Source of the DNA: CAVIQK01 sp964613035
GTDB taxonomy: Bacteria; Bacillota; Clostridia; Christensenellales; DTU072
Reading direction: 5' to 3'
Length of the DNA: 64,000 bases
Assembly (NCBI GenBank): GCA_964613035.1
Contig: CAZTFQ010000003.1
Span: 80,640-144,639, forward strand
The translations under genes were made by a program, and so were the position numbers. This document shows positions 18,508-26,677 of the stretch, piece by piece (within the stretch, counting starts at the first letter, position 1; each line of letters starts with the position of its first letter). The notes beneath the pieces were generated by a model. That model did not search any database, was not told where the DNA came from, and was given only the letters and a program-made list of their open reading frames with translations.

Positions 18508-19790
18508 TAGAATATGACTCCGTTGAGATTAACGGTATCTAGCACCGCAAGGTCCGTGAAGAGCTTTTTAGTAGACTTATAAGAAGGTCTGGGATCGAGC
18601 TTAATTACCGTATTGTCGGCGTAACTCGCTATCAGAACGAAGTCCTTACGGACGCTGTCCGCGCTGGCGGAGACGATGATCTGGTCGTACACGCCGTCGA
18701 ACTTAACTTTAAGCTCCGCGAGGGATTGTTCCAGATTATGGAGTTGTCCGTGACCTGAAGCGACGTCGTAGCCCTTGTCGGACTCGGATATTTCCGCGTC
18801 GGCTCCTGCCGCCGCGGCGTCTATGTCCGCGAGGAGAACTTTATCGCCGAGAGAAGAAAACGCTTCCGCAAGGCGTGCTCCGTCGAGATCGCCGTTGACC
18901 GCGATGACCGCGGGAGCGATACCGAGGGACGCTTTGATTTTAATGGCGGCGTCTATATAACCGCGATTGAGGGAATCTTCTTCTATGACGGGGACGTCGA
19001 AGTTGTCGGAGAACTCGTCTGCGGAGAGAAGTTTACCGTTGAAGTAGAAAATCAAGAAAATAATCGCGCAATAGATAACGCCTGCGACGAGTACGCCGAT
19101 GATACCCGCCATATACCAAGATACGGGAGACTCGAGATTACGTCTCAATTCAAATTTTTCGTTTTCCTCTATTTTAGTCGTATAACCGATCCCCCTATCA
19201 CGAGATTCCGCGTTGTTCTCGCCGATAAATTGCGCGACGCTGCCTACCGCCACATAATTGTTATCGTCATCGGAGTATCCGACGTACGCTCGGGTTTCTT
19301 CATCATAACGTCCCTCGAAGGCATTATAAATGCGGTCTTGGAAATTTTTGACGATCGTCTCGGCTTTTTCCAGACTGACGAGCTTGACTGTTAACGTATA
19401 ATTGACGGTATCCAGAGTGTAATACTCGTCGAGCTTGTCGTCGGTCATACTCTCGCCACTCTCACCGAGCCCTTCTCTTACCTGTGCTCTGATCTCGTCC
19501 TGATAGGACGCGGGAAAGAGCATTTCCTTGATACGCACGTCGCGGTTGCTTATCCACTTATCTCTTAAAATGTAAGCGGTACTCATGTTCGATTCATCCT
19601 CGGACAGCCAAGTATCGTTGAGGATAACGACGTGGACCTGCCCCGTAACCGTATTGTAGATGGGGCGAGTGGACGCGAAAGTGCCGTAGATGACTCCTAC
19701 GATGAGACCTACGCACAGCAAAGCGACCATCAGCCACCAGGTTTTTCTCACAAAGGAGATAATGATGCCAAGCCTGAATTTTCTTTCCAT
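18507..19790 (-). CDS. Wzz-like polysaccharide chain-length protein fused to a degenerate BY-kinase-like domain
   Basis: The 427-residue protein has a membrane helix near residues 18-40, a long extracytoplasmic loop and a second helix near 215-240 (AGIIGVLVAGVIYCAIIFLI), the layout of Wzz/YveK proteins that set the length of exported polysaccharide. The cytoplasmic C-terminal part (about 270-427) resembles the fold order of a CpsD/YwqD tyrosine kinase, with VIAVNG, KVLLADID and YDQIIVSA strands, but has no Walker A glycine-lysine loop and no tyrosine-rich tail. It is therefore probably not a kinase. It lies 12 bases after the ligase gene and overlaps dnaX. Confidence 0.75.
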   Translation of the reverse strand: MERKFRLGIIISFVRKTWWLMVALLCVGLIVGVIYGTFASTRPIYNTVTGQVHVVILNDTWLSEDESNMSTAYILRDKWISNRDVRIKEMLFPASYQDEIRAQVREGLGESGESMTDDKLDEYYTLDTVNYTLTVKLVSLEKAETIVKNFQDRIYNAFEGRYDEETRAYVGYSDDDNNYVAVGSVAQFIGENNAESRDRGIGYTTKIEENEKFELRRNLESPVSWYMAGIIGVLVAGVIYCAIIFLIFYFNGKLLSADEFSDNFDVPVIEEDSLNRGYIDAAIKIKASLGIAPAVIAVNGDLDGARLAEAFSSLGDKVLLADIDAAAAGADAEISESDKGYDVASGHGQLHNLEQSLAELKVKFDGVYDQIIVSASADSVRKDFVLIASYADNTVIKLDPRPSYKSTKKLFTDLAVLDTVNLNGVIF

Positions 19791-19802
19791 AAAGTCTACT
19801 CC

Positions 19803-21329
19803 TTAAAACTTAATTCTGGGTATATCCGAATCGCTCCCCTTCCCGGACGCGATTTGAGATTTTACGTTACGTTCCGCCGCGAAGAATGCCTTGCGACGGT
19901 TTTCTTTTACGGTCCTTTCCGCCAGCTCCAAAAAGTCGTCGAGGCGTTTTTTACGGACGACTTCCTCTCTGTCGGCTCTTGCCAATCCTCCCGCCACGAC
20001 GAGGGTCGCCATAGGGAGCACCGCCATGGGGGCGTACATCGAGATGTCCAACAGACCGAACACGTCGAACGCGAGCATAGATAGGGTCAGGAAGAAACCG
20101 AAGAGACCCGTTTTATAAATAAGAGTCTTATAGAGGAAGAAGTAATACACCGCTCCCGCGACAAGACCGACTATGCCGAAGTTGTTGAATATCTGTAGAG
20201 GCGTGGAGTGAGCGCAATATTGTGGGGTCTCGGGGAGTTGATGTAAAAATCCCATACCGAACACGATATCGCCGTCGAGGACTTCCTTAAGGGTGTTTTG
20301 CCAAATCTCTATTCTACCCGAGGAATCGAGTTTTTTATTGACGAAGCGTTCTAAAATAGCTTTCACGACCGTATCGGCGAATGCGAGATAAATAATTCCG
20401 ACGGTGATGATACAGACGAGGACGCCTTGAAGAAACTCTATCTTCCTCTTCTTATTGCATTTGAAAAACGCCACCGGCACGCCGATAACCAATACTACCG
20501 CCAGCGCCAGGATAGCGGCTCTCGATTGAGTGATGACGATGCCTAAGACTATTATCATCGAGATAAAGAGATAATAGACTGGATTGCCTCTGTCCGAAGC
20601 TATCATATAGAGTGCAAATGGTAGTGCCGAGAGCATAAGAATGGCGCCGCCGTTGCTGTGATTCCATCCGTAAGTGAGGGTCTTATGGAGGAATGCGTGC
20701 ATTACGTCGCCGCCGTCGACCGCGATGCGGACGAAGTAGATAATGGTCTCGGCGAAGACGACTATGGCGAGCATAATATAAGAATGGACCAAGAAGCGGA
20801 CGTTGTTTTTCTTAATACCCGCCGACATGGCGAAGACGTAGAGCATAATGGCGAGATTGGCGCCTATTCCCGCGAGGTACTGATAAGTAAAGGTCGAGGG
20901 GTATCCGACAAGAATGCCGCCCGTGAACGACACTACGACCATTGCCAGAAATCCTATCATATTGACTTTACAGTCACGGAATTTAACTTTGTTTTTTATT
21001 AAAAATACGATAGTGGACAGAATTATGAGAGCGAGAAGGCTTCCTCCGGTGATGAGAAGCGGGACGATCAAGTCCCAGTCGAAGGTCATTTTAACGGAAT
21101 AGGAAGTGACCGCATAGAGAAAAATCGGCACGGTACCTATCAAGGAAGAGCAAGTGAGGGCTATGAGGACGAACATCGTTCCGTAGACGCCTATCGCTAT
21201 GTAAAAATTCTCGAAGTACCAGGCGAGAACGGTCCCGACCGCGATAATCAATATACTCAAAGGAGACGCAAACAATCTGTCTGCGAATTCCGTGAAACGA
21301 GATCGGGGTTGAGAGACGGAGTCCTTCAT
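19803..21329 (-). CDS. O-antigen ligase/polymerase family membrane protein
   Basis: About 508 residues with roughly ten or more membrane helices and the loop pattern of the O-antigen ligase (Wzy/WaaL) family; a stretch VITQSRAAILALAVVLVIGV and a long external loop with GRIEIWQNTLKEVLDG are typical. I prefer the ATG at 21329 (MKDSVSQ) to an upstream ATG, because AAGGTGA lies 5 bases before it. It probably polymerises or transfers a surface polysaccharide at the outer face of the membrane, together with the Wzz-like protein encoded next. The tail is basic and cytoplasmic. Confidence 0.75.
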   Translation of the reverse strand: MKDSVSQPRSRFTEFADRLFASPLSILIIAVGTVLAWYFENFYIAIGVYGTMFVLIALTCSSLIGTVPIFLYAVTSYSVKMTFDWDLIVPLLITGGSLLALIILSTIVFLIKNKVKFRDCKVNMIGFLAMVVVSFTGGILVGYPSTFTYQYLAGIGANLAIMLYVFAMSAGIKKNNVRFLVHSYIMLAIVVFAETIIYFVRIAVDGGDVMHAFLHKTLTYGWNHSNGGAILMLSALPFALYMIASDRGNPVYYLFISMIIVLGIVITQSRAAILALAVVLVIGVPVAFFKCNKKRKIEFLQGVLVCIITVGIIYLAFADTVVKAILERFVNKKLDSSGRIEIWQNTLKEVLDGDIVFGMGFLHQLPETPQYCAHSTPLQIFNNFGIVGLVAGAVYYFFLYKTLIYKTGLFGFFLTLSMLAFDVFGLLDISMYAPMAVLPMATLVVAGGLARADREEVVRKKRLDDFLELAERTVKENRRKAFFAAERNVKSQIASGKGSDSDIPRIKF

Positions 21330-21379
21330 AGTCACCTTATAACACGCGGGCGCATAGTACGCGCACAATAATATAAATA

Positions 21380-21408
21380 ATAATACAACAGTCGCGCGCG
21401 AAAAGCAA
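21380..21408 (-). promoter_or_regulatory. Promoter of the ligase-wzz-dnaX-ybaB-recR operon
   Basis: On the minus strand TTGCTT (21408-21403) and TATTAT (21385-21380) are separated by 17 bases. I found no other good promoter before dnaX, so dnaX may depend on this one. Confidence 0.5.
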
Positions 21409-21480
21409 GACATTTTTTATAATCGCGATATGCTCTCACCTAAAAGAGCCCGTCGGCATATAATATTCAAAAGGAGAATG

Positions 21481-21738
21481 ATGAAAATAAGCGATTTCGT
21501 CCGAATAAAAAAGGAAGTCAAAAGAAACTTCGGGAGCGCCGAGGAGGCTATAGGAGCATATTCCAAGATGAGCGAAGAAGATCTGATGAGCGAGCTGAAG
21601 TCGATAGCGGAGAGCGAGAGGCAAAAAGGAACTTTAAGCGACGAAGACATCGAGAAGTTTTTCAACACGGTTTCGCCGATGATTACGCCCGAACAGCGTG
21701 AAAAACTGAAGCGTTTAATAGGCGAAATAAAGCAATGA
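21481..21738 (+). CDS. Small conserved-looking hydrophilic protein of unknown function
   Basis: I do not recognise it. From the ATG at 21481 it has 85 residues, mostly charged and helical: an N-terminal MKISDFVRIKKEVKRNFGS segment and a C-terminal segment with PMITPEQREKLKRLIGEI. AGGAG at 21472-21476 is better spaced for 21481 than for the adjoining ATG at 21478. A TATAAT at 21459-21464 could serve as -10, though no good -35 is seen. Its stop overlaps the next gene's start (ATGA), so the two form a pair, divergent from the ligase operon. Confidence 0.7.
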   Translation: MKISDFVRIKKEVKRNFGSAEEAIGAYSKMSEEDLMSELKSIAESERQKGTLSDEDIEKFFNTVSPMITPEQREKLKRLIGEIKQ

Positions 21739-22079
21739 AACTAGATATCAACACACTTCTGCCGTTGCTTCTCGGCAGTCGGGGCGGAGGGTATGCGGAC
21801 ATATTGTCAATGATGGCGGGCAACAAAAAGCCCGAAAAACCTATCGTGGACGTCAACAAGTATTTCAACCCGCAAGGCGGTCCCTGTCCGCCGACGGAAG
21901 GTTGCGAAAAGAAGCCCGATTTCACCGCGGACTTATTACGACTATTGATAGAGAGGTCTCTGCGACCTTCTCCGCCGCCTCCGAAAAAGCCTGTGGAAAA
22001 ACCGTGCGGATTCAAGCCGATAGCAGATTTTTGCGGAGCGGAGACGATGCTAATTATGATAAGGCTGATATACGGATAA
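21735..22079 (+). CDS. Small proline-rich protein of unknown function
   Basis: I do not recognise it. The 114 residues begin with a short hydrophobic stretch (INTLLPLLLG), followed by a proline- and lysine-rich middle with four cysteines (two in GPCPPTEGCEKK, two nearer the C-terminus) and a final hydrophobic segment (AETMLIMIRLIYG). The ATG overlaps the upstream stop by four bases and has no ribosome binding site of its own, so translation is probably coupled. The paired cysteines could form disulfides or bind metal; nothing in the context decides this. Confidence 0.6.
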   Translation: MKLDINTLLPLLLGSRGGGYADILSMMAGNKKPEKPIVDVNKYFNPQGGPCPPTEGCEKKPDFTADLLRLLIERSLRPSPPPPKKPVEKPCGFKPIADFCGAETMLIMIRLIYG

Positions 22080-22101
22080 AAAAATCCGCCCGCAGGCGGA
22101 T
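22078..22101 (-). terminator. Terminator after the pseudouridine synthase gene
   Basis: A 7-bp stem ATCCGCC/GGCGGAT lies 8 bases past the stop and is followed on the minus strand by five to six T. On the plus strand the hairpin lies just after the small-protein pair but lacks a T run there. Confidence 0.75.
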
Positions 22102-22108
22102 ACAGTCG

Positions 22109-22816
22109 TCAATCGTTGACGCCGATAGCGAGGAATCTGGAGGCGTCCATCGAAGCGAATACGGAATCTTCCGGGGGATAGACTCTGAAGGTCATCGTTT
22201 CTTTCGTCACGGGGTGGACGAATTTAAGCTGATACGCCCAGAGTGCCAGCTCTTCTCTTCCGCGGGACTTACCGTATTTATGATCCCCTAGAAGCGGAGC
22301 GCCGACAGTCGCCATCTGGACTCTTATCTGGTGAGTCCTGCCCGTCTCGAGATCTATATCGACGAGGCTTCTGCCGTCTATTTCCGACAGCACTTTATAT
22401 TTAAGAGCGGCGCGTTTCGCACCTTCCGTAGCCATACCTACGACGCGGACGAGGTTGAACTTCTCGTCTTTTTTCAAATAATTGACGAGTTCTCCCCTCT
22501 TATCTCTGAGGGTCCCTTCGAGAATGGCGAGATATTTTTTTTCTATCTCGTGATTTTTTATCATCGCGCCCATTCTCTCGGCGCACTTGGACGTTTTGGC
22601 AAAAGCCATCACGCCGCCGGTGGGGCGATCGAGACGATGAATAAGACCGACGTAGGCTTCGCCGGGCTTGTTTTCTTTTACTTTACGATACTCTTTGACG
22701 ACGGACAGAAGGTCGACGTCGAGGGTACCGTCGGGGCAACAGGGAACGCCCTGCGGCTTAACGACAACGATCAAGTGGTTGTCTTCATATACGATGGATA
22801 AATCTTTATAAGTCAT
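22109..22816 (-). CDS. RluA family RNA pseudouridine synthase
   Basis: About 235 residues with the family's catalytic motif GLIHRLDRPTGGVMAFAKT (Asp in HRLD) near residues 60-78, the EKKYLAILEG strand, and the GRTHQIRVQMA motif near 180. It isomerises uridine in rRNA or tRNA; which site cannot be told. It lacks an N-terminal S4 domain. I start at the ATG at 22816 because a perfect promoter covers any longer start. The mRNA would begin about three bases before this ATG, so it is probably leaderless. Confidence 0.92.
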   Translation of the reverse strand: MTYKDLSIVYEDNHLIVVVKPQGVPCCPDGTLDVDLLSVVKEYRKVKENKPGEAYVGLIHRLDRPTGGVMAFAKTSKCAERMGAMIKNHEIEKKYLAILEGTLRDKRGELVNYLKKDEKFNLVRVVGMATEGAKRAALKYKVLSEIDGRSLVDIDLETGRTHQIRVQMATVGAPLLGDHKYGKSRGREELALWAYQLKFVHPVTKETMTFRVYPPEDSVFASMDASRFLAIGVND

Positions 22817-22825
22817 AGCCTGGTA

Positions 22826-22855
22826 ATTATAACCGAGCGAAAATGCTCGTGTCAA
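22826..22855 (-). promoter_or_regulatory. Consensus promoter with a palindromic spacer, next to the start codon
   Basis: On the minus strand TTGACA (22855-22850) and TATAAT (22831-22826) are perfect, with an 18-base spacer. The spacer contains the inverted repeat CGAGC-6-GCTCG, which could be an operator. Nine bases lie between the -10 and the ATG. Confidence 0.8.
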
Positions 22856-22893
22856 TCATAACTCCTCAACTGAATTAAAAGTAACGTTATACT

Positions 22894-23766
22894 TTATATG
22901 TCTTTTCGCTTAAACAGGGCGAAACAGGACGCTCCGCAAGGCAGAGTCATGCCGTCCTCGCCTTCTATGCCTATTTCGTCCGAATCGACCGAAGAAAACG
23001 ACGCGGTCCCGAAAGCTTTCAAAAGGACGTTGCGCATGGCTCCGGGTTGAAGTCCGGTGGTGTAGCTGTTGATGAGATAAAACAGCGGTCTGTCGGAGAC
23101 TATTTTCTTAGTCAATTCTACCAGAGAGTAGATTTTCTCTTCCAGCTTCCAGGTTTCGCCGCCTGCGCCTCTGCCGAAAGACGGCGGATCCATAATGACG
23201 GCGTCGTACTTATTGCCGCGACGAATTTCGCGTTCGACGAACTTAATGCAATCTTCCACGATAAAGCGGCAGTTTTTAGGAAGAGAGGACATCTCGATGT
23301 TCTTTCCGGCTCTCTCGCACATTGCCTTGGCGCTGTCGACGTGAGTGACCTGACCGCCGCCTTTAAGGACGGCGAGCGACGCTCCGCCGGTATAGCCGAA
23401 GAGGTTGAGGACCTTGGCTCCGCCGTTGTTTTTTACGGTAGAAATAATTCTCTCCCAATTGACAGCTTGCTCCGGAAAGACGCCGGTGTGTTTGAAGCCC
23501 ATAAGTTTCAAAGAGAATTTCAGGCTCTTGTTCCAGCTTATGGAAAACTCTTGAGGAACGGGTTTCAACTTCTCCCAATAACCGCCGCCGTCGCTGTTGC
23601 GGTGATAGACGGCGTTGAGACCTTTATAAGAAGACATTTTGAAGGGAGCGGGCCAGATGACCTGCGGGTCGGGACGGAGCAAAACCACTCCGCCGAAGTC
23701 TTCCAGCTTATATCCGTCGCCGGTCGCGATGAGTCTGTAATTGTCGAAGCCCGAAGCTACTTTCAT
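22894..23766 (-). CDS. RlmI/RlmK-type SAM-dependent RNA methyltransferase
   Basis: The 290-residue protein has the class I methyltransferase fold: motif I VLNLFGYTGGASLAVLKGG near residues 119-137, acidic motif VTHVDSAKAM, and the catalytic-site motif VIMDPPSFGRG near 196-206. This MDPPSF form is typical of the COG1092 enzymes that make 5-methylcytidine in rRNA. It lacks the N-terminal PUA domain of longer RlmI proteins. Its ATG overlaps the stop of the SARP-like regulator gene by four bases (ATGA), so it is translated from that transcript. Confidence 0.88.
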   Translation of the reverse strand: MKVASGFDNYRLIATGDGYKLEDFGGVVLLRPDPQVIWPAPFKMSSYKGLNAVYHRNSDGGGYWEKLKPVPQEFSISWNKSLKFSLKLMGFKHTGVFPEQAVNWERIISTVKNNGGAKVLNLFGYTGGASLAVLKGGGQVTHVDSAKAMCERAGKNIEMSSLPKNCRFIVEDCIKFVEREIRRGNKYDAVIMDPPSFGRGAGGETWKLEEKIYSLVELTKKIVSDRPLFYLINSYTTGLQPGAMRNVLLKAFGTASFSSVDSDEIGIEGEDGMTLPCGASCFALFKRKDI

Positions 23767-26546
23767 AAAACACCCATTCTGAAGTTAATTTCGTTTTTGA
23801 AGCTCTGGTAGTCGCCTTCTTTATCGAGCTCGGTAAGAGCGTCGAGGAAGCGTCGAGCTTCTATACACTCGTTGTCTCTGATGAGAGCTTTTATCACTCT
23901 TATGAGCAGAATAATCTCGTTGCGGCGGATGTCTCTTCTGATATCTTCCACCATCTGATACTGCATATCGACGCCTATTTCGCCTTTATACTCGGCGATG
24001 ATTTTTTCGGTTAAGAGTACCTTACGGCGCAGATTGGGTTCCTTAAGTGCCTCATCGACGAGTTTAGCCATCTCTAATACGTCGGTGGAGCAGCCCTTAA
24101 CGCGGAGGGCGTATTTACTGTTGAGATACTCCAATTTATATTCCACGCCCTCTTTATCGAGGGTCTTGCGGATGATGTTGTTGGTGGTCTTCATATTATT
24201 GATGGCGGAGTCGTACTGATAGTCGCCCCATAGAAGATTGAGGATGAAGTTGCGGTCGAGGCCTTCGCTGCCGGCAAGGACGTAGTGAATGAAGAGTTCT
24301 TTTGCCTTACGCGTTTTCCAAGAAATCTCTTTGCCGTTGACGAGGACGGCGGAATTACCGATGAGAGAAACTTTGACTTCCGAAGAACGGACGCGAGCCT
24401 GCTCTTTTTTCTCCAGCTCGGAGAGGATTCTGTCGGTGTATTCTTTCATTATTCCGTTATTGATCGCAAACCCGACGATGACGTCGAAGATGTCGTAGTT
24501 TTCTACAATCATCATATCCATACCGAAGTTGTCGGCTGTTTTTAAGAGTTTCTCGACAAACTCGACAGGATTGCCCATGGCGTTCTTTTTAATGAGCTCG
24601 TTGGCGGTGACCGCCATGCAGAGGAGCCAGTATCTGGACTTGGACTTACTCTGCTTGACGCAATCGACGGCGTGGTCGTGGGCGGACTTGGCGTCGCCTT
24701 CCAAGAAGCAACAATATGCCAGCGCGTAATGCAGGAGATAGGTATACGTGGGGAAGAAGCTCTCGGCGTATTTCAGGTAGACCCCGGCGTACTCCTTGGC
24801 GTAATCGACGCTTCTGTAGCGAGCATAGGCGACCGTAAGGTCGGCGACGTTCTGGAACTTGGCGCGATTGGAAGAATACGGCGTGGCGACGGCTTTTTCG
24901 TAGAGGGCGATAGCCTCGTCGGCTTTTCCGAAATACTCGTTGACGCGACCCTTGGCGGCGTAGAGGAGGCTCTTGTCGGTACGGATGTCTTTGGCCTCCG
25001 CATTGGCGAGCGCCTTGTCTATCTCTTCTTCCACTTCCGCTATGCCGTCTATGCCGAAGAATCTCAGTCCGACGGTATTATGTGGCACCGTATAGAATGG
25101 AATGGCGTTGTGGAGCCCTTCCACTATCTCTATGGATTTTTTATAATTGCCTATATGGGCGTACGCTCTCGAGAAGAGTTCTTTCATCTTCACGTAATAG
25201 ACGGCGTCTTTATCGGCGTCGAAAATCTGCTCGTATCTGGCAATAAGGTTCATATTGATGGGCATATCCGCCTCTATCATACTTTTGATATTGGTGGAGA
25301 TGATATCTTCCGTCTCGATGACGGGTTTATCGCCCAGATAGTCGGAAAAGTAATCGTAACGAGTTTTTTCCGCGGCGTAGCGCTTGAGCTTATAGAGGAT
25401 ATATAATTCCAGTCCTATGGCGACCAGATAGACGGGGTCGGTCTCGCCCAGGGCGCTCTCGGCTCTTTTCACGACGTCTACGGCGCGGTCGCCGTTGCCG
25501 ACGATATACTCGGACAATGCGAGATAGACGGCGTAGTACGGATAATCTTCCGGTGCGACGTCGCGATGACGCGGGGGGTAATAACGGGCGATTTTTATTA
25601 AAGTATCTAGGTCGAGCTTATCGGTGAGAGCGAGTTTTAGTACGCCGTCGAGACCCGCGACGTCGTCTACTTCGTAGACAGCCTTAATCGCCTGACGATA
25701 ATCTTTATGACGGACGCAATACTCCACGTAACGGTTGCCAAGTTCTTCTTCCGTCATCTCGGGTTCTACGTGAAGTTCTTCCGCGATATATTTTTTGAAT
25801 CCCGAGGTCAGCTTATAGAACCCGTTGCCGCGCTTAGAAACCATACTGGGATATCCGGAAAGGGTGTCGAGAATCTTTTTGGCTCCGCCGAATATGCTCT
25901 CGGCGAAATCGGCGCATACGATACGCGCTCTGCCGAACGTCTTGAGGAATATTCTCTCGGAAGTGTCTATCATATTCATATAGACGCTTATTGCCGCGGA
26001 ATCGCTTTTTTCTCGAATGACCTTTTCGTCGATTATCGTCGGCCATCTGTTGCCGAAGCACGAAAAATCCACGGGGATGAAGCGCTCCGAGGAGACGACT
26101 ATCTTCAGATTGTCGGGGCAGAGTTTTATCATACGTTCTATCTGCGAAAAGTCGTAGTCCTTGCTGAGGACGTCCATTTCCTCGAAGGTGAACATATAAT
26201 TGTTCTTGTCTCTGGAGATATAATCGAAAATATAATTGATGACTACGTCGTCGTTGTTGAAGCGATTTTTACAATACAGTATTTGTTTGACTTTGTTGAG
26301 TTTGTCTTTATCGCCCTCGAATATTCTCTGGGCTATGCACAGGACCAGATTGCCGAAGTCGTCCGCTAGAGGAGAGAACCAAAAGACCTTTTTATAATAA
26401 GCGGACAATGCCGTAAGAAACGGTCCCTTACCGCTGCCGTCTTTGGCGACTACCATAGTGGAGACGCCTTGTTTGGCTACAATTTTATTAATTACTAGAT
26501 TAAAATCAGCGTCAAAATCCATAAAACTTTTTTCCTTTTTACTCAT
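23763..26546 (-). CDS. MalT/SARP-like regulator: ATPase-like N-terminus, TPR array, C-terminal winged helix and BTAD
   Basis: The 927-residue protein has a STAND-type ATPase-like start with a reduced Walker A (AKDGSGKG, near 34-41) and a Walker B-like YMFTFEEMD near 137-145. A long helical-repeat (TPR-like) middle spans about 280-680. The end (about 710-927) carries a winged-helix region (KTRKAKELFIHYVLAG) followed by a bacterial transcriptional activation domain. AfsR/SARP proteins usually place the winged helix first; here it is last, as in MalT. It likely activates transcription on sensing a ligand; target unknown. AAGGA before Met9 makes a slightly shorter start possible. It is co-transcribed with the methyltransferase. 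Confidence 0.72.
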   Translation of the reverse strand: MSKKEKSFMDFDADFNLVINKIVAKQGVSTMVVAKDGSGKGPFLTALSAYYKKVFWFSPLADDFGNLVLCIAQRIFEGDKDKLNKVKQILYCKNRFNNDDVVINYIFDYISRDKNNYMFTFEEMDVLSKDYDFSQIERMIKLCPDNLKIVVSSERFIPVDFSCFGNRWPTIIDEKVIREKSDSAAISVYMNMIDTSERIFLKTFGRARIVCADFAESIFGGAKKILDTLSGYPSMVSKRGNGFYKLTSGFKKYIAEELHVEPEMTEEELGNRYVEYCVRHKDYRQAIKAVYEVDDVAGLDGVLKLALTDKLDLDTLIKIARYYPPRHRDVAPEDYPYYAVYLALSEYIVGNGDRAVDVVKRAESALGETDPVYLVAIGLELYILYKLKRYAAEKTRYDYFSDYLGDKPVIETEDIISTNIKSMIEADMPINMNLIARYEQIFDADKDAVYYVKMKELFSRAYAHIGNYKKSIEIVEGLHNAIPFYTVPHNTVGLRFFGIDGIAEVEEEIDKALANAEAKDIRTDKSLLYAAKGRVNEYFGKADEAIALYEKAVATPYSSNRAKFQNVADLTVAYARYRSVDYAKEYAGVYLKYAESFFPTYTYLLHYALAYCCFLEGDAKSAHDHAVDCVKQSKSKSRYWLLCMAVTANELIKKNAMGNPVEFVEKLLKTADNFGMDMMIVENYDIFDVIVGFAINNGIMKEYTDRILSELEKKEQARVRSSEVKVSLIGNSAVLVNGKEISWKTRKAKELFIHYVLAGSEGLDRNFILNLLWGDYQYDSAINNMKTTNNIIRKTLDKEGVEYKLEYLNSKYALRVKGCSTDVLEMAKLVDEALKEPNLRRKVLLTEKIIAEYKGEIGVDMQYQMVEDIRRDIRRNEIILLIRVIKALIRDNECIEARRFLDALTELDKEGDYQSFKNEINFRMGVL

Positions 26547-26587
26547 CTTCCGTTGCTATATCCGGCAATTGTTCAAAAACATTCTAT

Positions 26588-26617
26588 AGTGTAAAATAAA
26601 AGTAAAACGACTGTCAA
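26588..26617 (-). promoter_or_regulatory. Possible promoter of the SARP-like regulator
   Basis: On the minus strand a perfect TTGACA (26617-26612) is followed after 18 bases by TACACT (26593-26588), four of six -10 bases matching. Confidence 0.45.
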
Positions 26618-26637
26618 TTCTTTTTATAAAATTTAGT

Positions 26638-26660
26638 AAAAAAGCGCTTGGGAGCGCTTT
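26638..26660 (-). terminator. Terminator after the GPH symporter gene
   Basis: An 8-bp perfect stem AAAGCGCT/AGCGCTTT with a 4-base loop lies 17 bases past the stop and is followed on the minus strand by a run of six T. Confidence 0.85.
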
Positions 26661-26677
26661 TACTTTTTATAATCGGT

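Noticed and set aside
21330..21413. Longer start for the O-antigen ligase-like protein
   Set aside because: The extra segment has no ribosome binding site and overlaps the promoter at 21380-21408; the ATG at 21329 has AAGGTGA well placed.
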